A stretch of 64,000 bases of DNA from Monilinia fructicola (taxonomy: Eukaryota; Ascomycota; Leotiomycetes; Helotiales; Sclerotiniaceae): positions 997,501-1,061,500 of the forward strand of contig VICG01000006.1 of the NCBI GenBank assembly GCA_008692225.1, in the 5' to 3' direction. Below are positions 39,962 through 50,710 of the stretch, piece by piece (positions within the stretch are counted from its first letter, which is position 1; each line of letters starts with the position of its first letter). The position numbers and the translations under genes were made by a program. The notes beneath the pieces are model-generated. The model was not told where the DNA came from. It ran no database searches and was given only the letters and a program-made list of their open reading frames with translations.

Positions 39962-40539
39962 TCATGCGACAACTTCGACCCCAATAGTCTTCGCCTGCGC
40001 AATTACTGATTTGCAGAGGCCTTCCAAAGATAAACCTGATAGTCGCAATTCTGATTGTTTTATTTTGGCAATCTCGTAGATGTGCTTCAGGCTAACTTTA
40101 CCCACGATCGTTTGCGAATCTGGCGCCCCCTTCAACTTTCCCTTCTTCACTTCAACACCCGCCGCACTAAGCAGTAGCCATGATGTTGATGGTGTGCGTA
40201 ATTCAAAACTGAATGATCGATCGGGGCGTACTGTAACTCTCGCTGGAATTGGAGTTCCTGCGATCATATGGGAGGTTCTTGCATTGAATTCCTAGCAAAA
40301 CCATTAGACCGATTGCCCAACTGGGAAAGAGAAACATCGCATTGGTAGAAATTAGATCAAACTCAGCGCAGTCCCAAGTTTTGCAATTGTCCGTGTTGAG
40401 ATGCGCATACCTTGCAGAAATCCATTGACTTCACACCTTTACTTCCAAGAGCAGGACCAACTGGAGGACTAGGACTGGCCTGTCCAGCCCCTACTATGAG
40501 CTTTACTATCACATCTGAAGCGGCGCGTGCTTTAGACAT
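39962..40539 (-). CDS. MRPL19: Mitochondrial large-subunit ribosomal protein uL11m
   Basis: Bacterial-type L11 protein of the mitochondrial ribosome, part of the GTPase-associated stalk base. Two exons, 40539-40411 and 40291-39962, separated by a 119-base intron, encode 152 residues. The N-terminal domain carries the classic L11 sequence [20 protein letters not shown] followed by [15 protein letters not shown]. The C-terminal RNA-binding domain includes [15 protein letters not shown] and ends in [15 protein letters not shown]. No extra N-terminal presequence is visible, which is usual for L11 family members in fungi. The frame is intact. Confidence 0.94.
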
Positions 40540-41014
40540 TTCGATTGAGGTGCTGACAACGAGAGATGTGTTGAGACTGAGGGGTTCTGAAGTTGATTCT
40601 TTGATAAATTAAATTTTTAGACCGCGTCTGTCGCCTTGTCGTTAAGGTTTAAAAAAGCAGCATGGGTCTTTGGGTCAACAAGGTTACCCCAAATCTTATG
40701 AAATCCACATGCCGAAACAATCTGGTACTTAAACCAATTTCATATCTTTAAGATGATGCGACACAATGCCTTTTACTTCAATACGTCATATGTATACAAA
40801 TCAATGTTCTTCGCAAACAACACCAAGAAGAATCCCTTTAGAACCTATGAAAGGGGCTTACACGTGATAAAAATGTATGAAATGTATGCTAGGCAGGAAC
40901 GAAGCGATGGGGGGTGAATTTTGCTACTTGAAGGAGGGCTGTTCCTCGTTTTGAAGACACAAGATACAACAAATCACTTAGGAATCCCACAATACAACCA
41001 AACAACCATTCAAG
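40540..41014. other. uL11m promoter region
   Basis: About 0.5 kb between the divergent uL11m gene and the SVF1-like relic. It presumably includes the uL11m promoter and what was once the promoter of the relic. No other feature is seen. Confidence 0.4.
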
Positions 41015-42645
41015 ATGATGCACTGGGCTAAAAAGCAGATGGCCAATGTTGCCGGAACCGCAGAGCCAATCTACGGACCTTCCGCCATCATACCTGTTGG
41101 CAAGCAAGCAGAGACTACGCCATACACGGAACTTGCGAGAGAAGACATGAAATGGGTCGCCATGGATTCAACAAAGTGTAGAGACTCAGACTTTCTATAT
41201 TACGGCCGATAGTGGACATATTGCTATGGCACAAATCATCCACAGTAATGTTATGTATGGTTTATCCTTCTTGCTAGTCATCAAGAGATGCTAATGCTAT
41301 AGGAAGTGGTGTACGCGAACAACCACCCAGTTTAACTGCAAAATCTCTTATCCTAAGGGTAGCTCGAAGCCTAATCTATGGAGCTCCGATCAACTTAGCA
41401 ATGTCGAGTTCAGCGATGATAAGACCTGCTTCTATGCAGACGATTGAAATTTTGAAGATGGTACAGAATATATCGATCAAGTCTGACATAAGTACTATGC
41501 AGATGATGACTCGAAAGCCATCTCTTTCTGAAATGATAACTGAGTGAGTAATCATAAGCACAGACAAGCAGACAAATCATCAATCTCCAGTGAACATGAG
41601 TTCAGCTGTTGTTTTTTGGCTTGTTAAAATGAGCAATGCTAAAAGAATCACATATCAATCAGATTGCTATGGCATGGATTTATCAATGGAACATATCATT
41701 CAAGGGCAATTCAAACACTATCATGAAGGGTCGAGAAGGAATGAACATCCATCATCAAAAGCTGTCAAGGGCAAAGCATTTCATACATGGGCCGCAAACA
41801 ATTATTCATGCTGCACTGATCACGTTTGGTTCTCAATCAAGGGTCAAATTCCGGCAAAATATGGCAAATCATATATGCACAAAATCACACATAAGCACAC
41901 AACAGTTGGCACATAGAGAACTGATCATAATGCGATCTGGAATGGGAATCACAAGCAAATGGAATGAAAGATGGCCGAAAGCCGACCAGTGAGAGGCCGA
42001 GAGAGATGATGATGATGAATGGTGAGGCCTGAGATCGTGAAGGAAAATGTGGCAAAATGGACGAAGGAACGAGACCAGGATCGCTAGGTTTGTCGATTCC
42101 GACCTCTGAGAGAGTGATTGATGATTGATCTAATGATTCTGTAGTGAGGTGGTGTGTTGGAAAAGATGGCAAATCATACTATGGCACAGATCCAGCAGCT
42201 CCTTGATGAACATGCATTTTGGACGCTGTCACTAAAGGGTTAATCACGAAGATGGATCGACTTCAGGGCAAAGCATTATGACTCCAAGGACCATATGCTG
42301 CTGGAGTCAATTCAGGTTCTGGCAGATGGAATACATACGATCTACTGAGCGTTGCGAGTTAAAGATTCATATATGCTGACTGCCGGCTGGCCATGTCAAA
42401 TTCGACTGAATAATTTGCCGAAGCCGACCTTGAGGAGAGACGATAGTCAGTTAACCTGAGTGTTGTGGGAAATGTCGAACCAGACCATTATCTATCAGGT
42501 TTGTCATACGTCTTTGATGATTCATTGATGCTAATTTCTTAGACTGCCCTCGAGTAAACCGACCACCTTGACATTGAAAATTGGCGACGAAGAGATTACA
42601 GAGGAGGGAGTGCTTTACACTGAGGCGACTTTTATTTCCGAATAA
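41015..42645 (+). pseudogene. SVF1: Decayed SVF1 (survival factor 1) copy
   Basis: SVF1 proteins support oxidative-stress survival and ceramide handling in yeast. The two ends of this locus are clearly SVF1. The start encodes [20 protein letters not shown], then [20 protein letters not shown]. The end encodes LTLKIGDEEITEEGVLYTEA and FISE before TAA at 42643-42645. In between lie a frame break at about 41174-41177, an intron-like segment (about 41254-41301), then TTTQFNCKISYPKG and NVEFSDDKTCFYADD running into a TGA near 41446, with more stops beyond. Only short islands of resemblance remain, such as VVGN near 42468 and SGSGRWNTYD near 42320. The 3' intron (about 42500-42542) is still recognisable. 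The loss is too extensive for sequencing error alone, so I call it a pseudogene, probably of a second copy. A functional SVF1 would be expected elsewhere. Confidence 0.82.
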
Positions 42646-43198
42646 TTGCATGATACCGGTCAGGTTGAATTTTTAGCATTGATGGTTATCATTGGACAGT
42701 TTTCCTTTTTCTTTTGGGCGTCAGTAAAGGAAAGACACAGCACGCATGCGTTAGGTTTGGTACAACATATATCTTAGCGATTCAGAGATACCTTATGGAG
42801 TAATAGAGTCCCCTTAGGAGACTTGGATATTAACAGACTTCCTTTTCCAGAATGATACAATTATTTTCAATACCCGTGGACATGTTGAGAGTGAAGCCTG
42901 AACCTGAAAGGCGAAACACGCTATTGTTTAGATCTCGTGACTTCGTTTCTCGCCCCGCATCCCAACCGCGTTCAACTTTCAATCGTCCAATCTCTTTTGA
43001 CTTTCTTGTAATCATCCATGATCTGTCTTCCAAGGTTACTTTCAATACTAGTCAACTGGGGTAGTTCATGTTGTCCTATTTATTAGATAAGAAGACTGAG
43101 CGACAAATTCTTATCTCCAGTTTGTATATTATCTTCTCTGTAACATCATGCCTCCACACCCTCTCTCCCCGCCCTTTCTACGACGCGGTCATCACTCC
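42646..43198. other. Region upstream of H4 variant
   Basis: About 0.55 kb with no gene. An in-frame ATG at 43148 could lengthen the H4-like protein by 17 residues. The rest is presumably the promoter of the H4-like gene. Confidence 0.4.
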
Positions 43199-43879
43199 AT
43201 GTCGGGAAAGACCGTCGTTTCCAGTAGTTTTGCTGTTGGAGGAGGCAAAGGCAAAGGCCCGGGTGCGCGGGGTATTGGTGGAGGTCCTCGTTTGAAGAGA
43301 CACAGGTAAGGTTCTTGATTAGATATACAATGTGTTGAATGTGTTCGAGATTCCTGCAGCCGTCTTTGTTTGTCACGCTCGTTACAGATGGATGGCACAT
43401 CCCACACATGCAACGGGCAATCGACTAACCTGTTCTCGATCTTAGAAAGGTGCTCAAAGATAACATCAATGGTATTACAAAGGGAGATATTCGGTATGAA
43501 CTTTTGCGACGAGGCTGAAGATGAGCACTAATCATACTTGGCAGCCGTCTTGCTCGCAGAGGTGGTGTGAAGCGTATTTCAGCCTTGATATACCATGATG
43601 TTCGTGAGGCTATCAAGGCTCGTCTACAAGAGGTTTGCTGTTTCTTCACTGGGGTATCTGAATTATAGTTTCTAATACCCACTACCAGGTTCTTCGCGAC
43701 TGCTGTACTATTGTCGAGCATGGAAAGCGCAAGACTGTTACCGTTAATGATGTGGGTTTACATTTTCTGGTCGGCTGGGCCGTAGAGTTGTGAAGCTGAC
43801 AAGGACACGTTAGGTTATCTGGGCCCTTCGAAGACAAGGAAGGCCAATCTATGGTTTCGACAATATAAACGATAAATAA
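43199..43879 (+). CDS. hH4v: Divergent histone H4 variant
   Basis: H4-fold histone clearly different from canonical H4. Five exons: 43199-43305, 43446-43493, 43545-43632, 43689-43751 and 43814-43879, encoding 123 residues. The core keeps the H4 landmarks LKRHRKVLKDNINGITKGDI, RRLARRGGVKRISALIYHDV, EHGKRKTVTVNDV and WALRRQGRPIYGF. The tail, however, is not the conserved H4 SGRGKGGKGLGKGG: it reads MSGKTVVSSSFAVGGGKGKG and then a Gly/Pro-rich stretch. The helix after IYHDV (REAIKARLQEVLRDCC) and the ending DNINDK also differ. Canonical H4 is nearly invariant, so this is a separate variant; Neurospora has a divergent H4 called hH4v that fits. Two donors (GTTTGC, GTGGGT) are weak, yet splicing them restores the histone fold in one frame. 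Its role is unknown. Confidence 0.9.
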
Positions 43880-44283
43880 ATGGTTGATATTGTCGTCTTT
43901 GTACAATTCAACGGTTTGCGACGATACCTTTTGTTGATTTGTTAGGGTTATTTAAAAAATTCGGGGGATTGCAGGAAAGTTGGGGGATTTGGCGTAGAAT
44001 TGTCTTGTCATTAAGCTGAAGCTCTTTCACACAATAATCAGGATGTTTCGAGCGGCAGAAATGCGTTTGTAACAAGTCATTGGTTTATCATAAGGTATTC
44101 ACGGAATAAGAACCAAATTGGGTTTATTATATCATGAGTGGGTTTAGGGTAGAATATCCCAGTGTCGGCATTTCCGGTGCTACTTTCTCTGGTAGATTCT
44201 CTGTGCACTTGTGTTTTGTGTCAAGTGAGCACAAGGCGATACAAAAGTCGCCGTGGATATAAACGTCCAATGAAGCGAACTTA
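43880..44283. other. Convergent intergenic region
   Basis: About 0.4 kb between the 3' ends of the convergent H4-variant and PMP3-family genes. It is AT-rich with no gene seen. Confidence 0.45.
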
Positions 44284-44880
44284 TTACACCATCGTTCTAC
44301 TCCTACCCACTACTCTTCCATTCCCCCTCATACCACTCGAATGCACCCTCTCCACACCCGCATCACTACGCATCCTCACTACCTCACCTCTCCCGCCACT
44401 TCCTCCACTTTTCCCTTTTACATTCTTCCTCCCCACACTTTTCCCTTTTACATTCTTCCTCCCCACACTTTTCCCGTCCCCCTTTTCAAAACTACTCTCT
44501 TTGTCCCCCTCCCACAACTCACGCACCCGTCTCGCACTAGCACCCCCATACCAAACCCTCTCACTGTAAATACCCATTTTTGGTCCACCGGGATATTGTC
44601 CCTTGCGTACTTTGGCTTTCCGGGAAAAATACGTGCAGGTTATGTAGAAGGCGTGGATGTGGCTAGGGAGGACGCCGAGGAGGAGGAGGATCGTGTTGAG
44701 AAGACAATCTGCGCCTACGCCGGCGACCTGAAGTGGTGGGTTGTGGTGGTTAGTTGGGGATTCGAGGGGAGAGGGACAGGGGAGAAGAAATAGGCGATTA
44801 GATGAGAGGTGGGTCGATTAGATGGTGCTTACAGCCATAACTGTCACGGGTGGACCTTGAATATGATTAGCCTTCTGCAT
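44284..44880 (-). CDS. PMP3-family (UPF0057) membrane proteolipid with long repeat-bearing tail
   Basis: Small membrane protein of the PMP3/Sna family, linked in yeast to plasma-membrane potential and ion homeostasis. Exon 1 is 44880-44833 and exon 2 is 44727-44284, with a 105-base intron (GTAAGC donor, CACTTCAG acceptor), giving 163 residues. An in-frame TAA lies directly before the ATG. The conserved family core is split across the intron: GPPVTVMAVAGVGADCLLNT, ILLLLGVLPSHIHAFYITCT, then YFSRKAKVRKGQYPGGPKMG and IYSERVWYGGASARR. It shows two hydrophobic segments. After about residue 90 comes a basic, low-complexity tail containing a ten-residue tandem unit (GKSVGRKNVK), encoded by 30-base DNA repeats at 44407-44466. 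The tail may be functional or a read-through of simple repeat. The opposite-strand open frames here are shadows. Confidence 0.83.
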
Positions 44881-45890
44881 TTACGATTCTGAGTGAAAAA
44901 TGGACATTGACTAAATCAAGAGGAGAAAATTGAAACTGGCATACAGAATATGTTGATTATGAACAGCAATAATCTTTCTCGAATCATCTTGATCAGGGAT
45001 ATCGGATGAGGGATATGAGGGATCGTAGCGGAGTCGCTAGCTAGCTGTTTGTTCAAACGTCTAATACTTCAAAGACACAGAACTTCGATTAAAGAACATT
45101 ATATCGTTGTAGTTTTCCGAGCATGGAGCAGGATGGGATATTGCACCTAGAATCTAACAACAAGGGCATCGTCTTATTAGATGTGGAAGATTTCAGGGTC
45201 CTGTCAAGAGGAGCAGGGATGAGAGCTTGATTTTGGTGATGACGGTGGGGTGCAGGATGCATATGAAAGGGCTCAAATGTTATACTGTGAGGTTACATGG
45301 TGACAAGACAAAATGAGAGAGAAACAGAGGCAAGGATATTGAATAGTCAAAGGTTTGTTTGATTTTTGTTCCTAGATGCATGGATTGCTTAAGATATTTT
45401 TATGATGATAGTGGCTTTTCGTTTGAAATATTGATTATCTGCCATTAGAACTAGGTAGTTCAACTTATCATCTCAAACGAACTCCTTTAGCAAAGCCAGC
45501 TTTAGGTCATTATCCGGGGTACTTCTCAAATTTAGAAATCGTGTAGTTGACAGTTTCTAATCAGTAACGCTCTGCCAAATAACCTATACAATCAATGAAA
45601 TAGGATTGCTTATTTAACTCATTTCAAATATCAAAAAGAAAGCAAATGACCGGAAACCATCAAACGGCAAACAGCACCATTTCATTGGATATAAAATTAC
45701 AATCACGTGTCCAGGCGTTTCCTATCCTTGTCGCGTGCCACTACCCGAATATCAACGAACTTGCAAACGCGTCAACTCCCCCCCCCAATCACAACAGATT
45801 TTGGGAAGGTTCGTTCGTACACGCTCGCTCATCCATGATAAATCCGTCTCGATTTCTTGGGAAGTTGGGATAATCTTATCAAGATACATC
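44881..45890. other. Divergent promoter region
   Basis: About 1 kb between the divergent PMP3-family and RAD5/HLTF-like genes. It should hold both promoters. A poly-C run lies at about 45779-45786. No gene is seen. Confidence 0.45.
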
Positions 45891-48800
45891 ATGACGAACT
45901 TGGGAAAACGCAACGCGTCGTCGGATTTTGTCGATTTGACAAATTCGGATTCGGAGGATGCGGTGCAGCGTGGACGTGCGGTGCAACAACAGCAGCCGCG
46001 GAAAGTGCCCAGAGTTGGCTCTCGCCTTAACGGACGTCCTTCCTGGGCTTCGGGAACCTCGGGAAGTTCAAGTCAAAGTCAAGCTATGGCCGTTCGCGAT
46101 CAATCGGGTGAAGGGTATGAAGACGAGGTCGTTGATCTAAGTCAAGAGGTTGAAGAGGGTTTTGGTTGGGTGTGTGTTGGAGCTATTGACGGAAAAATTG
46201 TGGGGATTAGATTTTATGATGGTTATGCAACGCCTGGAGAACAGGTCATGATTAGGAGAGAGCCTGGGAATGCGTATGATTCGAATGCGATTCGAGTTAA
46301 TAATGTTCAGGGTACTCAGATTGGACATTTGCCCAGGGATTTGGCGAGTAAGTTGGCGGGTTTCATGGTACGTATACCTCCGTTGCAATGTTCTGGCTTT
46401 CGATAAAGCCAGATGCCAGGGGCCATTTGGATCCATGTTGTGCATCAGATGGAGTCTGAGCTAACTCGATGGGTCCAGGATGCAAGAAGTATTGTGGTGG
46501 AGGGTATCATTGCTGGGGAAAAGAAAACTTATGATTGCGCTATTTTACTCAAGATTTATGGACCAGCGGATCCGGCTGTAAGAGCTAATTGTATGCTGTG
46601 TTTTCAAGTTTTATCTCTTTTTACTAACTGTCGATACAGTGGAGAGTCAGTTGGCGGCCAAGAGATTGCCATTGAAGACACGAGCCATCGCTGCACCTGT
46701 GCAGTCCAAGGCTCTCGTTCCACCCCCACAAAGAAAGCAAATGGGTTTCAAATCTTCTCAGGGAGGTAGCTCTAGTCAGCCAGAGCTAGTACCTCCACCA
46801 GTCATCGACCTCGCCCACTTTGTTGCGAATAGCGAGCGATTCAACCCGAGAGAAATAAACAAGATGGCAGAAGATCTAGGATTGCCTGAGGATGTGCTTT
46901 CAAAGATGCCTATGGCAAACCAACCAGAATCTCTCAAGTCCCAGCTGCTTCCATATCAACGTCAAGGCTTGGCATGGATGCTTGAGAAAGAAAATCCAGT
47001 CTTGCCCGATGCAAAATCCGAGAAGGTTGTGCAACTTTGGAAAGCCTCGAAAGAACACCGAGGAACATACAAAAACATCGCAACTAATTACTGTGCCAAA
47101 GCTCCAAAGCTAGCCTCGGGAGGTATTCTTGCGGATGACATGGGTCTTGGAAAGACTCTGCAAGTTATCTCTCTTATTCTTGAAGGTGGACCGGGTACAA
47201 CTTTGATCGTTGCGCCTGTTAGTGTTATGTCTAATTGGGCACAACAAATGGAAAGACATGTCAGGGAAGATAAAGCCTTGAAAGTTCTGACTTACCATGG
47301 AACCCAAGGCAAGGTCAAGGGAATGACCCATGACGATTTCGCACAGTATGATGTTGTCATCACTACATATGGCACACTCAGCTCAGAATTGTTCCCTCGT
47401 GGTTCAAAGAATCCCACAAAAGTCCCAACTGCTTCTGGATTGTATTCGATGAACTGGCGCAGAATTGTTCTTGATGAGGGACATATCATTCGTAACCACA
47501 AGACAAAGTCTGCCATATCGGCGTCAACTATTCTTGCAACTTCAAGATGGGTACTAACAGGAACACCAATTGTCAACACTATCAAGGACTTCTATTCCAT
47601 GCTCAAATTTTTAGGTATTACTGGTGGTCTTCAAGAATTTGAGCTCTTCAACGCTGTTTTTACTCGCCCATTGTAAGCTTTCTAACTCCGTTCCTCTTGA
47701 GTGATTCAAAGAAGGTCTTCATCTTGCTTACTGTTGCTAATTGATGTGCAGGGCTCTAGCAAGTCGTGAAGCCGAGTTGCTTTTGCAGACAACAATGAGA
47801 TCCATGTGCTTGCGACGCAAGAAGGAAATGAATTTCGTCGACTTGAAACTACCTGAATTGTCAGAGTTTGTCCACAAGGTCAAATTCAGAAATGACGAAC
47901 TCAAGATTTATGAAGCTTTGGTGTAAGTACTGGTATTTAATTCTTCGATAAGTGTTACTGACAAATAGATAGTGAACAAGCTAAAGGCATGGCCCAACAA
48001 TTTCAAGAGGAATCGGAATCTCGCAAGAAGAACAAAATCAAATACACTCACATTCTCGAGATCCTTCTTAGGATGCGCCAAGTTTGTAACCATTGGAAAC
48101 TTTGCGAGAACAGAGTTACCAGCCTCATGGAAGCTATTGAAAAAGACGATGTGGTTGTCCTCAACGCCGAGAATCGTCTTGCTCTGCAAATGCTTCTTCA
48201 ACTCAGCATCGACAATCAAGAAGAATGTTCCATCTGTCTTGAGGAGCTCCACAACCCTGTCATCACAGCTTGCAAACACGCTTTTGGCAAGGAATGTATC
48301 GAGCGCACCATCGAAATCCAACATAAATGTCCCTTGTGTCGCGCCGAGCTCGCAAACAATGATTGCCTCGTCCACCCCGCCGTCGAAAAAGTAGAAGATG
48401 AGGAAATCAACACGGATGAAAAGTCTTCCAAGACCGAAGCTCTCATGCAAATCATCAAGGTTACGCATAATGATCCTCTCTCCAAAGTCGTCATCTTCTC
48501 CCAATGGACATCATTCCTCAATATCGTCCAAAAACAACTCGAGCAGTCCGGCATCAAATTCGCTCGCATCGATGGTTCCATGACCGCCCCTCAACGTGAC
48601 AAAGGCATGCAATCTCTCGAATCCGACCCCGAATGTCGTATCCTACTCGCGAGTCTGGCAGTTTGCTCTGTAGGCTTGAATCTCGTATCTGCAGACACGG
48701 TCATCCTAGCAGATTCCTGGTGGGCTCCGGCAATCGAAGATCAAGCGGTGGACAGAGTACATAGATTGGGACAGAAGCGTGAATGCAAGGTTTGGAGATT

Positions 48801-48951
48801 AGTTATGGAGGGTAGTATCGAGGAAAGAGTTTTAGAGATCCAGGCTGAGAAGAGAAAGTTGGTTGGCAAGGCCTTTCAGGAGAAGGTGAAGGAGAGGAGA
48901 GGCAAGTGTAAGGAAACTAGGATGGGCGATGTGCTGAGATTGTTGGGTTAG
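45891..48951 (+). CDS. HIRAN-SNF2-RING ATPase, RAD5/HLTF family
   Basis: DNA translocase and probable ubiquitin ligase of post-replication repair (fork reversal and PCNA polyubiquitination in RAD5/HLTF). Five exons: 45891-46367, 46479-46590, 46640-47672, 47752-47922 and 47973-48951, encoding 923 residues. A HIRAN domain (about residues 90-190) binds 3' DNA ends in HLTF: WVCVGAIDGKIVGIRFYDGY, then EPGNAYDSNAIRV. The SNF2 helicase has LLPYQRQGLAWML, Walker A ADDMGLGKT (near 362), LDEGH (near 474), and LTGTPIVNTIKDFYSML. A C3HC4 RING is inserted between the lobes near 682 (CSICLEELHNP, CKHAFGKECI, CPLCR). The helicase C lobe has VVIFSQWTSFL, RIDGSM and VDRVHRLGQKRECKV. It is shorter than yeast Rad5 and closer to HLTF-like fungal proteins. 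The frame is intact, so a gene this long can be error-free in this assembly. Confidence 0.95.
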
Positions 48952-49288
48952 GGGCTTGGGGTCAGTGATTCAGGGAAGGCTCATGCTTGATGGGTGAGAA
49001 TGGTTGGTATTATAGCGATGCTATATGGAGCGATTTGGTATTTTATGCTGGTGGATACATCCGGCTTGCAGTGATGACGTGATGACATGATTTTACTTTG
49101 CCTCGAGGCATCTACATAGATTCTGAGTAGTTAAATATGATTTTTACATATAGAACATAGCTAGTCGAAGTAATTATGAAATTTATAATACTAATAACTA
49201 ACATAAAATCATATTCACTCCCCCTCCACTTGCCTCTCGTAATATGTCCAAACAAACCCACCCTCCCCGTCAATAGGACACGAGATAA
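48952..49288. other. 3' flank of HLTF-like gene
   Basis: About 0.34 kb of AT-rich 3' flank. No gene is seen. Confidence 0.4.
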
Positions 49289-49440
49289 CCAGCGCCGTGG
49301 CGTAGTGGTTAGGACATTCAGTTCACGCCGGATCGAATAATAAACCCCGGGGGAGCATTAAATTGTGACCCCCACCGGTGGGGTTTTCCTTTCCGCCCCC
49401 CCCCTTCGCTGGGGGGTCGGGGCTAGGTTTTTATCTCTTG
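49289..49440 (+). mobile_element. GC-rich element with tRNA-like head (possible SINE)
   Basis: A compact GC-rich block in AT-rich DNA. It begins with sequence like the 5' half of a tRNA, including a good Pol III A box (TGGCGTAGTGG, 49298-49308) followed by TTAGGACATTCAG. It has a weak B box (GGATCGAATAA, 49330-49340). The A-B spacing is shorter than in a functional tRNA, and no cloverleaf can be closed, so it is not a tRNA gene. Downstream are a perfect 14-base palindrome CCCCACCGGTGGGG (49370-49383) followed by TTTT, and a second C-run/G-run inverted pair at about 49396-49416 followed by a T-rich stretch. This layout suits a tRNA-derived SINE or a related Pol III relic, but one copy cannot prove it. 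Confidence 0.4.
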
Positions 49441-50710
49441 ATTTGTTTTTTTCGTCCGATATTTTTTTTGGCGGGGAGGATGGACGGGAGGTATTTTTGA
49501 ATTTCTCCCAAGGCGTCACAGGTTTCCTGTCGCTCCTTTGCCTGCACGGTATTGTGTGGTGAGTACGCGAGCAGAAGAAAATGGCATTCTTTCGATTCAA
49601 CATTCGTGTGTGTGGTGTGGTTTTCGTTGGCTGCCTGGCTGTGAGGGTTGCATAGGACCGTCGTGAAGATCTTCTCCATGATTCTGCTTTGGTGAAATGG
49701 TAGCAAGTTATGGCAAGCAAGTTCTCGCCTGGAGTTGGGAGGGGTACATGATGGAAATGCTGTGGAGCGTATATGTATTTGAGAAGCTCAAGCTTGGGTT
49801 GGGATGAAGAATACAGGATGCGGGACAGCGTGGTTGCGATGCTGAAGTTGAGAGGGAACAATGGTGAGAATTGAAAGAGGAGAGGGAATGGATGGAGGGG
49901 ATGGAGGGAATAAAGGGGACGAGGAGAGCATGTTGGTATAGAGATACCTGGGTAGATGCTCGCGCTTAATACCGTGACAAGATCTCGAAAGGAGTCAAGC
50001 GGACCTGAGTCAAAAGCAACGCAGGGCTGAGAAGTTGAACTTCGACCGGAATGGCAATCGGGTAACTGATAGATATCTGGCACTCCTCACCTCACTTGTG
50101 CCAGAATACCCAGCCCAAATCATAGAATAGTCCTAAATTGAAAACATTTTAAGGTTCGCGGGCAGCACTGGCTAGTTTTCGTTCCCAGTGAGCTTCCCAA
50201 ATATGTGACAAAATCTTCAATGTTCAACAAGAGCACTATCTCGATGATCACGAATGAGCCCGTGCCTGATTTCCATTGCTCTTGGTGAGCATTCATTGTG
50301 TTGCATTGCTTTTTCCTTCGCTGTGAGTTAGATCTGGATCTTCTTAAAAAAATCTCTCTGCTCATCTCACGTTGTATACTCTGTGACGGTGAGCGCGTAT
50401 TATGCCTTTATTTTCGGTGACAACCTCAAATTGGAAGATTTTAGCAAATAACCTATGAGGTAGGTGTCTTCTCGAGAGCTGCAGGTGATAATTATTTCTG
50501 ACAATAGCTGATAAACTATACTGGAGACTTCCAAGAAGAAAAGAGATATCTATTGGAGATATAAACTATATGATTGGGGTATAGGCAGGAACGACATAAC
50601 AGTGCTGAGATCATACCATCATATCCAAACCCAACGCCAAGACGGTATGCCACCAACTATATCCAACCATAAATTCCATGTACACATCTATGCAAAAATG
50701 CACAATCCAA
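49441..50710. other. Gene-free region downstream of tRNA-headed element
   Basis: About 1.3 kb. The minus strand has a 241-residue open frame (49358-50083), but its composition is Ser/Pro/His/Arg-rich without motifs and it runs into the GC-rich element, so I do not call it a gene. Nothing else is recognised. Confidence 0.4.

Noticed and set aside
41015..42645. RIP as the sole cause of SVF1 decay
   Set aside because: The lesions include indels and the ends are nearly unchanged. RIP would spread C-to-T changes along the whole copy.
47473..47487. DEGH instead of DEAH in the SNF2 Walker B motif as a loss of activity
   Set aside because: DEGH is normal in the RAD5/HLTF branch.
49358..50083. 241-residue minus-strand open frame
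   Set aside because: It has low-complexity Ser/Pro/Arg composition, no motif, and overlaps the GC-rich element. It is most likely chance.
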